DNA of 64,000 nt from Anas platyrhynchos (Eukaryota > Chordata > Aves > Anseriformes > Anatidae): NCBI RefSeq assembly GCF_047663525.1, contig NC_092597.1:22088001-22152000 (forward strand), given 5' to 3'. The first letter of the stretch is position 1. Every line of letters starts with the position of its first letter. Under the pieces are notes generated by a model. That model worked only from the letters and a program-made list of their open reading frames with translations. It made no database searches and was not told the DNA's origin. The position numbers and the translations under genes are program-made. Positions 34,401 through 46,400 of the stretch are shown here, one piece after another.

Positions 34401-37400
34401 TCTGTACTCACTCGCTCTATCCCTACTCCCTTCTGGCCATGGGAGTGTCCGGCTCTGACTCCTTCCGATGCACATGGGATTTCCTTGTGTTAAGAAACAC
34501 GATGGCTACAGCCACACTGGTTTGGTTTGTTTGGTTTGTTTTCTTTTTCCTAGGAGAAAAGGTTTCATTCAGCAGCTAGCCAGGACCGTTTGGGGATGCT
34601 CGGTCTCCTGCCTCTGTCACACATCCTTACTCAGAGGAAACGCATCGCGTTTTTGCAGTGGGGTTATTGTCATCACAGGCAACAGCGGTGCCGTGTCCCA
34701 GGAGGAAAGCCAAGTTTTGGGCTAACTGCGTGGCTCCTGGACGGGTGCTGGAGGATTTGGGGTTGGCCTCCTTGTAAGGGTCACGAGTTTGGCGAGGTGT
34801 TTTCGTAAGCGGCTGTGGCTCAGCTGAAGGCAGCGAGCAGCGCTCCTCTGCTTGCTCCTGGGGAAGAGCCTCACGGCAGCAGCCCCGCCAGAGCCCGTGT
34901 GCCGGGCCAGAAGCATCTCAGTGCGGGTGTGATGCAGTCCTGGCCCTCCAGGGCAAAGCTGTGTTGGTCACGGGAGCCTTGCAGTGTCACTGCAGCCGGT
35001 GGCAAGCGGAGAGCAAAGCAGTTGTGCGTGTTGGGACAGGTCACAGTGACTCCGTGCGAGCAGGGCAGCTCTGAGAGCAAAGCGAGACATTGAGGAGCTT
35101 GCAGAAGTGACTGTGGGCAAAACAGGAGTGTTGGTACTAAAGGGGCACTCGGTGCGCCAGCCAGAGGGGAGAACCTTCCCCGAAAGGGGAGCAAAGAGCC
35201 ACAGGAAGCAGAGGCACAGGGGGACTCACTGCCACCCCAGCAGCATCCTCAGCAGTGGCCGAGGTCTGTGCTGTCCACTCACTGACTCTGTCCCAAAGGT
35301 TTGGCTGTCGGGGGGGAGCTGGCTGAACTTTCCTCTTCTTTGCAGAAGTTTTCTCTGGAAGTTTTCTCCCAGGCTTTGTTCCGTGCGATCTGGTGGGGAG
35401 GGAGCACATGCGGTGGGTGCTGGGGTCTGCTCCGGGCAGGCTTTCTGAAGGCTGTCATCAGATGGATGGGAAGTGCTTTTAACGTGATTCCTTCTCCCTT
35501 CTGCTTTTCTTGGTGCCCTTGCAGGATACAAAGGAGGAGGTCTCAGAGAAACCAAAGTCAGCTCTGAACGCAGAGAAATTCGGCTGGATTAAGAAAAGCA
35601 GTGGGGGACTCCTGGGCCTGTGGAAGGATCGTTACGTCCAGCTACGGAAAACGCAGCTTGTGGTCTTTGAGGATGAGGTATGGTCACAGCTAACTGCCTT
35701 GAATAAAGGCCCTCAGTGACACACATTCCTGCATTTTTCACTCTTCCCTCCAGCCCATTCCTTTCAAAAGGACTTCTCCAGATATCTTTGGGAAGGTTAA
35801 ATGCTGTGAAGAAGAGACAGCTGCTGCGTTTTAGGGTATATTATATATCATAAATATTTCAGCCAGTAAATATTTTGACAGTGCTATTGTCAAAAAAAAA
35901 AAAATATGGGGGCAGGACATCCTGTGACAAGGCAAACAGAGTACAACTTTGGGCGGAAGCAGGATATGTGCTAGTAGTTTTTGGCATTTAAAGGCTAAAA
36001 CTGCATTGTAGCAGACCGGCTGCCCACCTGCTGCTAGAGGGGCTGACAGGCGGCCCCGCAGCTGTTTGGCACCCCTCAAGGAGCTGGAGCTGCTCCTAGC
36101 CAGACTTTTCAGGGTTTCATTTAGGCACTGCTGGGCGCAGGGCAAGATCCTGAGCGCTTGCCTTCCTCCTTAAAAGGGGACACAGTTTGGGTTTGGCTCA
36201 TCTCTTCCTGTTAGCTGAGCAAGCCAGCGCTGAGGGAAGGACCCCTGGGAGCCTTATCCTGAACTTCCCTAGATAAATTGCGTGCCGTAAGTTCACGGCC
36301 TCATTTAGAGCTGTTTCTAATCAAATAAGAAAGAAGAGCCAAGCCAAATCTGCCCTGCATCTTCATGCGAGAGGAATGGAAAGTTCAGGGCCAGTCCTGC
36401 TAGGCTGCAGCGGGACTGCTCGCACAGGTGGAGAATTCCTGAGCCTGCCCCTCCTGAGAGCTGAATTTGCCACAGCAGTCACATAAACAGCAGCCCAGAG
36501 AGATTTGAGACGGGGGCAGCTAAATCCAAGCCCTGCTGGTGCGTGGTGGCTTGAAGCAGCCTCGGGGCTGAGGTTTTTGCATGCATGTGTCAGGAGGAGT
36601 GTCAGGAATTGTCAGCGCACAGCCCCACGAGGACCGTGCGCCTGCGCGGCGTCTGACACAAGGGGTCCGGGTCAGTCGTGGGCATCAGGAGGATAGAAAA
36701 TAAAAGCAACGTCAAGTTTCTGTGCTTCATGTCAAGGGAACAAGAATGGGGAAATGTTTCAGCAGTTGCACTGCTGTGGTGGTTTCAGGAACAGCGGGAC
36801 TGACAAATGAGTTTGGTTCTCTTTTTGAAAGGAAAAAAAAACCTTAGCATTGCCTAATATAGAAGATTTGTTATGAGCAGTTTAGGTTAAATGGCATCAC
36901 CTCCTCCTGTACGCTGAACCCTCCTGCTCTTTCCAAATCCCGAGGCTTTCTGGAGGCGTTCGTTCTTAGTTTTGAAATGTCATGATGAGTGCAAGAATAC
37001 CAAAATGAGAAGTCAGCGTCAGGTGATGAGCAGCTTGGAAGGCAGGCAAAGCAGTGGGGATTTCGAGACCTGCAGCTCTTACACAGCCTGGTCCTGCGAG
37101 CTATCGCAGAGCTATCCCTCTGCAGATTGCATCCAAGTCCCCCAGACACCTGTTGACTCCAGCTGAAGCTACAGGAACAAATGGATTTGAGTCCATAAAC
37201 ATGACATAGGTTTTTTTTAGAGGGCACGACTTAAAAACCCAGATCTATGGAGGTTCTTATTACCACAGGGGAAAAGGAAGCTTTTAAAGTAAGATTAATT
37301 TTCACAGACATTCAGAAGAAGGAAAAATCCCGATCATTTAAAGGGTTATTTTATTATCTCAACGAGGAAAATGGCATTTGTAACAACCAGACATAATGTT

Positions 37401-40400
37401 TTCTGGTAGCCTGCGGACTGTGGTAACATCCTGTAATAAATTGCATCTGTGAGCTACGGTAGCTACAAGGCCCCATTATTGTAAATAAGGGATCATGTTA
37501 ATATCTATAGGCTATTAAACAGGCTTACAGTGAAGTCAAATATCTTAGGAGAGGAAATTGCTGCAAAATTGTCTGATAGCTCAATAGGAGAGCATGTGTT
37601 TGTGCAGACTTACTGCAGGGAAACTGAAGGAAATGGCAATTTTCTGTACTCAGGAGGGGTCCCGTTAGCTCAGAATCGTGGCAGTTTGTGTTTATTACTG
37701 TATTTATCTTCCAGTAACGTGAGTCAGGGCAGCGTTGCTGTCTCTGTCTCACAATTGGGGAACTAAGTTTCTGAGATGAGAAGTGACTTGCCCAATGTCA
37801 AAGGAGAGCCTGTGGTGCAGCGTGCTCCGGTGGCTTTTATTTCCGGATCTCGATCTGCATTTTTTTTTGCTTTTAGGAAGAAACTTTTAAAAATGGGATC
37901 GTTCAGTGCTTGCTGGACGGGAGGTTTAACAGCCCTAGAAAAAGAAAAGAGAGCGTTGGGCAGCAGAAATACACAGTTATGCATCCTAAGTTAGACTGAA
38001 GTAGGTTAAATGGGAGGGAGATCAGCTCCTGTGTGCGAGGCCAGGTTTGGAGCCTGCGTATTGGAACTGCTCTAAGCCCATCAGATTTCCAGGAAATGAG
38101 CTAGTGACTTGGACACACCGTCCCGTTATCAGCCCCTGGTGTGCTGGAGCCCTTCGTGCAGAGGTGCTCGTACTGCCTTCAGCAGTTGTTTCACACGCAG
38201 GCACACTTGGTTATGCAATTGCACGAGCTGGCAGCTGCCCTGGTCTCTGCAGTTTGGGTGTGCAGAGTAACAGCAGAGCAGAAGGCCAACAAAAGATCCT
38301 GGCAATAACATTTTAAGTACAGCCTGAGCATAACACAAACACCGTATTTTAGCATCATCAATGGAAATCTCCTGGAATGTACTTCTGACCCCCCTGGGAA
38401 GCCTGTTCCCCATATTGCATCTGCTCATCAGCCTTTTGGGCTGTTTTAACACGGAGCAACCTCCCGAAGGCAAACTGCAGTCGGCTATTGTGTTCCTGGC
38501 AGCAGATGGCGGGTGCAAGTCGCCGCACCTCGCCGCGCTGCGGGTTTCAGCGGGCTGATGCAATATCAAATGTGATGTATTTCTTCTTAGCTGCTCCTGT
38601 TCCAGCTCCAGCACCCTACAGCTGCACCCTCACGTCAGCTAAGACCCGGTTAAGAGGGACACACATCCAACGTGCACATTGCATAGCCAGATGTCAGGAG
38701 AGGTGCCCCGATGCAAATCCGCGCAGCTCCGCGGTGTTTGGATACTGGGGACGTTACTGAGAAGTCTCAGGGACAGGCATGTTGGGCACAAACCCACACA
38801 GAACCAGCAGGCAGGTTATTTTATAATGGTGTTTCTTGTCTTGCTGTCTCTGCATGTTCTTGCTGGAATAAAAATTAAGCCCACAGAGCTACAGAGGGCA
38901 CACGAAGAACGGGAGATCCTATGCAGGGAGGCTAAACAAATCAATGCCGTCACTCCATAAATTAGAGAGAGTGAGTCTTTTGGATTAGAAGTTGGATTTT
39001 TTTTTGGTTAAAAGTTTCAATAATTTTTTTAAAGAGTAGCATATGTCAGGGCAAAAGTCATCTTGGCAAAGCATCTTCTAGAGGCCAGAGGATCCACCCG
39101 GCATTTGGCTTCCTGCATGGTCTCAGTGGCGCAGTTAAAACCTGCATTTCTCCACGGGTGAAGTGACAGCAATGTGTACCCAAACGTGATTTACTAACAC
39201 GCTTTGAGATCCTCAGCTGGAGAAGAGGATTTTTGTTTCAAGGGGTTTAGAGATGTACAGAGAATGGAGGGTCACAGACCATGAACGTGGCTCAGCGATG
39301 AGGTCCTGGCAATGTTGCTTTCAGATAAATGAAAATTTCCGTGCAACTTTTCTCCTTTTTATCACCTCTTCATTCAGGAAACTGTAGGTTTGCCAAATGT
39401 GATTCTTTGGTTAAGCTCATGCATTAATATGTATAGGCATTCAGTAATTTTCTTCCTAAGGGCCAAGCAAGTGAAACACAGACACATATATGTTGAAGTA
39501 GCAGCGCCTGCTCTACGAATAGCTGATGGAATTGTTTTTCTGCATTAAATCGTGAGTGTAGGGGTTTCTGTACCAGGATTTTAACGTGTCTTATTGATTG
39601 TCCCTTACAGCGAGTGCAAAAGCAATTTAAAAAACACGCACTGAAATCTGTAGAGGGAAGGAGGCCTGAAGGGAATTCCCTGTTCCCTGGTCACATCTCT
39701 GTGGCTATGTGAGAGGTGGCAGATCGGCAGCAGATGCGGTGCCGTGGGGCAGCCTGCTGAGCTAAATGCAGGCAGCTAAATTCAGCCTTTGTGTCTCAGC
39801 ACGATGGAACAGAGTTGCTTTAACTTCCTTGGGATGCTGGAGGTGAAATGCAGCAGGAACTTGGCTAAAAAGTGTTTGAGACCAGTCTGTAGGGGCAGGG
39901 CTGCTAAAAGCAACCTTGTCCCTGCCCGATGCTGAGCATCCTCTGGGTCGCAGGGGGTCGGAGGGACCTGGAGACCTGTGGCAGGGGCAGGCCCTTGGTC
40001 TTTATCTGAGCTGTGCAGAGCAGACATAAAGGATCTCTTTGTGACCAGGTAGGCACACAGAGGGGCTGGCCACTCGCCAAGGGTAAAACGGAGACAAAAG
40101 GCCCCATTCTGGCACCGCCTGAGCTCACAAACTTTTTCCCTTGCCTCATGCTTGGAGTTTTCATATTTCTCTGGCTGCTTTCTCCTCTGCCATCCCAGAG
40201 GAGGAGAACTTACTTGAGGGGTTCCAGGGTCTGTGATGAAGGAGCTTACACCTTGCAAAGTCAAGGCAGTTCCCCTGTGAGGCAGGGCCCTGCGTGTCCC
40301 CACGCTCCATGCCTTTATTCCCCAGCCAGGCCATAATCCCAAAGCCTCCCCAGGGAGGAGGGGGGTGGCTGAAAGTCAAGACTATGACACAGCAAAGCCA

Positions 40401-43400
40401 CAGCTCCTCAACCTGCTGAGCCCTTGTCCCCTAGCTCTGTCACAGCCCGTGACTGTTCTTAAAACGTGGAGGACGGCTGGTGTGGGATGTGGGGGCAGTT
40501 TCCTGCCCAAGAGGCAGGAAGGATGGCGTGGACGAGGAGGGTGACACAGAGCCAGCGGGCTCTGCTGGGGGCAGAGCCGCCCTCCAAGGATGGGCAGGTT
40601 TGCCAGGAGGCTTTGTGCTGCTCTCTTATCAGTGCCCAGCCAAGCCACGTCCATCCCGAGCCCAGCAAACCTTCGCGGAGGAGCTGGCAACCGCGGCAGT
40701 CGTGTGGCAGCGCTGGGATGTGGGTGGTCATCCACCAAAGGGCAGGATGAGATCACCCCGTCCCCTAACACGTGTATCCCTGACCTCAGCCTCCTCTATC
40801 ATTTGTTGGCTGCCGAGGAGTTATTATTTCCATCCCCGTCCTTTCGCTGTGACGTTGCAAAACAAGGCAGCAGGAGCCTCGCGCCTTCAAAGGGCTCAGC
40901 AGCGTCAGCAGGATTTTATCTGCGAGGTTTTAGGTTTGGGCAGGATCCGTCTCCTCCTCCTAATGTACCTTTCGCCAGTTCTCTGGTCACATTCACCTAC
41001 TCAGTGCTAAGCGAAATAAACAGTCATGTCATTAAAATAATAAACCGAAATTAGATCCAGACATCCCTCGGTGGCTCAGAACTTGCTGTGAGTACTCACG
41101 CTCACTCTGCTGGGCCCCCATCTCCAGACAGGAGGGTTAAAAAAACCTAACGCAGCCCCAGCTCTGTGCAGTGACTTAAATGTCAAGTGGTAAGCGAAGG
41201 AAATTCCCCGCAGCCCACTTCCCTCTGAACTCTCCATTCCCTGCCTCCAGCCACGCAGTAACTTCCTGGCTACGACAACGTTTCCTCACCCCACACCCCC
41301 TCGCTGCTACAGGAATTGCTAAATACAAACCCGCCGGGGTGCGAGCCGCTGCCCTGGGAGCGGCCTCAGAGCTGGGGATGGTCCCGGCTGGAGGTTTTAA
41401 TTTTGGGTGGTAATAGGGAGGTTCACGAGGCGTGCTGACGGCAGCGCTTTAGCGGCAAGAACTGCTCCGCGATGCTCACTGCTTCTTTGTGTGATACGTA
41501 GCAAAGGGAGTTTTGGGGCTGTTGGTGGCTGAGACACGGAGAATATCCTATGATCTGCCCGGCGTTACGCTGCCGTTCCTATTAGGGCTGGTGCTCTGCG
41601 GCCGAGCTGAGCCACGCACCACCAGTGGAATTTGAGTTATGTTCGGGGGTGAAAGGAGCCAAGTTCGTGGCCTGCAGTCGTCGGTGGAGATACAGCAGAG
41701 GGGAATATTCCCCAGCGAGACGCTGGCCCCGACAGCTGTGCTGGCTGTACAGGACTCTATTTCCAGTCCTCAGTGTTTTGACAGCTCAGGGCATGCCTGT
41801 GAGAGGAGCTGTGGCTGCCACTGACCTTGTCCTGCGATGCCTGTGCCACCTTCTGCCCTGTGGAGAAGCAGAATAACATCGCCTTCATTCATTGCAGGGG
41901 GGAGGTGATTTAGCCAGGCCGAGCGGGAGTTTGGGGGTGCTCTTTTGGGGGTGTTATTTGCTCAGCCGCTGCGGACCACTAGCCACAAATCAGCCTGTAG
42001 CTTAGAGACCTGGGTGTTTTCTTGGTGGGATACCAGCCTGATTTATGGGGGCTTGCTGTCTGCACACAGATTTATTTTGAAGGCAGAAGAGCTTTTTAGA
42101 CAGATGCAATGGGAAGACATGCAGAGGTTGGTGGTATATGACTGATGTCAGTGCTTCCTATTCATGATAATTTTTATTTCCCCCTCTGCAGGATGAACAG
42201 AAATGCATCGAAACAGTGGAACTGGAGAGTTACGACAAGTGCCAGGAAGTGCGTGCACTACTCAAAAAGAAAAACCGTTTCATTTTAATCCGCTCCCCGG
42301 GTAAGAAGGTAGGATTGCCTTTCTCATCACCCTCAATTCTGCTAATTCCAAAATGAGTCCCCAGGCAGCTGTGCCCAGTGCAGACGAAAGGCTCTGAGAT
42401 AGCTCTTTGGCAGCTGGGAGAAATGACCTGTGGCTGAGAATGCAATATGCAAAGAGGAACACTATTGTCCTGTAGACTTTCTTACCGTGTTGGTGAATCA
42501 GCCTTCCTGCTACTCAGTTTACAAGAACATTTTCCTCTTGATATTTTTTGGCCTTATCACTTTCGTTCTTGCAATACTCCCTGAACAGTGGAGAATGTCC
42601 CACGTGCTCTGGGCTCTGTTGTTCCCCACGTGCTCTGGGCGAGGAAGTGTCCCTGTCCCAGCTGTGTGTGCTGCAGCTTTGCTGAAGTTCCAGTGAAATC
42701 AGTGATCCTGCCCCATGTCCTGAGACAGTTCCTGAACCTGGAGATATACTCATGTGAGCAACTCCAGTGCAACGTTGCTTGCAGCCAAACAGCTCCTGGA
42801 AAAAAAGATTTATTCTGCAAATTTAATGAAACTACAACCTCAGGTTCCTGTGGTCGTGGTTATATCCAGGACCAAATAACCAGGCTGGTGCCACAGAGAA
42901 GTCACACATCCACCAAGCTCTGACTGGCTGCAGGGATGAGCTTGCCTTCCTGTGCATGTCCATCATCACCACACATACTTTGGAGGTTTTTCTGCACTCC
43001 TCCTTGCTACGTGTCAGCATCTTTTTGGGCTGGGATGTTGCTGGTGTTGCTCTTAGATAACTCACTCTTAGATTCTAATTCCAATGCGATTTTGTTGGCT
43101 TAAAAGATCTCATAAAACCTCCAGATCCGAGAGGTTGTGAGGGGACACGCAGCATCCTAATTTCCATAAGAATATGAAGGGCCAAAAATATCAACTGACA
43201 TGCATTCCCTCATCTCCATTCTGTTTGAATAAATGGAGATTGTTTAGTCGTCGTTGTCACTGCTGCTTATTCTGTCCCTCCTGTCACTGAGCGTTTACTC
43301 ATCTAACAGTGCCTCGGGGCTCCAGCTGAGTTCAGAGCATCGTGGTGCTAAACCTGGTTCCAAACAAGTCAGGAACTGTCCTCCTGTCCCAAAATACTCA

Positions 43401-46400
43401 CGTGGAGCGGGGTGGGAGTGGAGAGGGAAGGTGAATGATGCGTGTTTTTCAAGTAGGCGCTGCCTGTATCGGGGAGAAAAGGGATATTAAGCAAAATGCA
43501 CCAAGGTTATGGCAGCCTGGAAATATGAACCTGTGCCAGTGAGCTCCTGCTCAGCACGGGGTTACAGAGCAGTGAGTGTCTCCAGGTCGGCTGGGGGTTT
43601 AGTGTTTGTTTTGTAGCTTCATTAATCACAAATAATGTCAATTTTAGATCAAAAGTGCCTAGCCCTGGCAGGCTTGCTGTGTTTTCTGGAGGGTGCCTGA
43701 ACCACCACAACTGCCCCTGCTGAATCCCTCTGGCTACTCCGTGTGTGCACACCTACTCCCAGGGAGGCTAGGAACAGCCTGTGTGTGCTCACAGACGGGC
43801 AGCACATTAGGAATTATTTTCATTATTTGCAAGGCTATTACTTAGGCAAATTGTGTAGTAGCTGCATGTGTTTCTGCTCTGCTGAATGAACCAACAAAGG
43901 GCGTGAGACCTGTTCTTAAACCTTTAATTTCTTGCTAGGAGAAAGCTATGCCCAAATTCTGCATCGAAAGGGAAAATTCACCCTTTTGGTATGCTGGCAA
44001 GTTTACAGCTCCCCTGGTTTTCATGCCAGTGATTAAATGGAGACCTAGATAGAGGCCACTTTTTATAAGGCTCTTTTGGTGAAAAGGAGGGCTTTTATAA
44101 GTGAAAAGTTCCCTGTTTGCTACTCCCTCCCACCCTGCTTTTGGCTGGGAATCTGGTGCGGGTGTTGACACACAACATACTTCTGCAGATGTTAGAACAA
44201 GCTTCCTTTAGGAGGCCAATGTACACAAGTGGCCTTCTTCTGTTTTGAAACTGCAGCTGTGGCAATAGATGTCTGCCGAACGTTTTCCTTTTAGGAGACT
44301 TGCTGCCAGCTGCAGTGTGCACTGCAATTTGCAGTCACCCTATGGACTGGCTTGCCAAGCCCTTCCAGATCTTGCTCAGTTTCTTTGCCCCCTGTCCTGA
44401 GCACAATGCCAGAGAATGCAGAAAGTAAGTGTGTAACTGGGAAAAGTCATTTATACTTCATTGCACAGACTGAAGGTTCCCTGTTGAAAGCAAGGACCCT
44501 CGGTTAGCTGTAGGGGAATCCAGGTTTACATCTCTGATGTGACGTTTCTGAAGAGCAGAGGACACTTGCAAAGAGCAAAGAGTAAAACAGAAACCGTTCA
44601 ACCCCTCTCCAGTGTCTGAAGGGCCTGTGCCCAGTATAGCTCTGCTTTTATTAAATTGGGCAGTTAAAAATACTTTGCAGTAAGAGTTGCACCCGAATAA
44701 ATAAGTTGCCTTGCTAAACATTGATCTTTGATGGCAGCACCCGAGATTCTGCTTGCCCTAGTCACAAGGATGACATTTTTCTTAAGCCATGACAGTATGA
44801 GCATGTCACACGCCTGCACTGGTCAGCTCCATGCGTGGAAGTGAAACAAAGCGCTGCCCTGAGCTTCGATTATTCAGCAAAGGAAGCTGGAAATGAGCAA
44901 AAGACCCATTCTGCTTAGCAATCTCAAATGCTTTGTGCCACCCGCAGCAGTTGGATGAAAATTGTTGGATACGGAGAGCTGAGCAGAGAACTTGTAAGAA
45001 AGGGCAGCAACCTCGGCTTGGAGGCTTTAAAATGTACTCACGATGCAAAGAGCAGTGTAAACTGCCTGGAGACTACAGAGATTGGCACGAGGCTGGTGTT
45101 CAGCAGGTCTGAGAGCCGTCAGCTACGGGGAGGAATGGCAAGAAAGAGACTGGTAGGAAGGGAGAGTGCGCCAGCAAGTGCTGCAGCTTACCACGTCCTT
45201 CCCCAGCGCTGCCAGGCACCAGCTCAGCACCTGCGCTCAGGGCTGGAAACTTTCACTGCTTATTTTTCCCTTCGTCAACTTTGGAGGGGCCTGGATCTGG
45301 AAGCTGTAAGAGATTGCAGTGAAGCACGTTTGCCCTGTGCTCTGGGGTCCGAGTTTGGCAGAGTTTGGCAGAGGCGCTGCGTTATTCCCAGCGCTGAGGC
45401 AGCTCTTGGTTCAGCTGCAAAAAAAACCACGAGGATCTCTTGACAGTCCCTTTGCTTTTGTTTTTCCTTCTGTGATCCAACCTGACAAGGACCCAAATTC
45501 ATGCACGAGAAGGCAGGAGATGACCTCACATCTGGCAGACGGGCTCCGGCGTGTTCTTGATAGCTGCTGACCCAGCTGTGCTCTGGCATCTGCCGGAGGT
45601 GACCACCCGGTGCCAAAAGGCAGCAGAAGGGATCACGTTCCTACACCTCAGGCAGCTCACAGTCCAGTTTATCCCTGACCCACTGGCAGTTGAAGCTTTG
45701 CACTGAAATGGCTGAGAAATTGGGGGTTTCTGTCACCCACCTCTGCGACTGGCTGGCAACAACGAGTGGAAAAACTGAGCTGTTATTGGTAAATGTCTTA
45801 AACTGCAGCTTTTCACTTAGTGAAAGCACAATGGGATGGCGCTGGGAGCACTTCTGCTCCCTAAAAGGCAGGGTGAGCGTAGCCACTTGGGTCTCCCTGC
45901 CTGCAGGCTGACTGATGTCTCCGAGGAGAGGTGGAGCAGTCAGGGAATGTGCTCGCTGTCATTACAGGCAGTGGCCGGAGTGGGAGCCTCTTTTGTTGCG
46001 TGACATCCAGGCAGTGATTCAGCAGGAGCTGGCTGGCCGTGCCGTGCTCTGCGCTGACTTACAGTAAATTACGTACCCTGTGTTCGTGGCTCACAATGGT
46101 GGCTATCACAGTAGGGTCAGCCACGACAGCTTTTCCTGGCACACCAGGCTGTTGTTCATGACTCAGGCTCAGCTGGCTTCAGCAGGCAGGAGAGCCGATG
46201 TGCTGCCCTGCCGCCTGCCCTCTGCCTTTAGGTTTGGTGTCACCGAGTCCCCACCTGAAAGTGCTGCTGGAGATCAGACCCTGCCTAAAGCTGTGCAGGG
46301 GTGTATCCTCTGATACCTGTCAACACTCAGATTAGTAAAAATACAAAGTCAATTCATTTGTTCCTTCTCTGTGGAGGAGCTGGGGATCTCCCACCAGTGC

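Larger units (their letters stand above)
31493..35524 (+). other. PLEKHO2 intron 1
   Basis: 4 kb. Its first 450 bases hold decamer repeats (31,507-31,566), GGGTT repeats (31,591-31,620) and a CT-rich tract (31,858-31,922). The rest looks single-copy without a coding signal. Confidence 0.75.

Noticed and set aside
42592..42660. Possible hidden coding exon between PLEKHO2 exons 3 and 4
   Set aside because: Exons 3 and 4 already join in phase and match the human PH domain without a gap.
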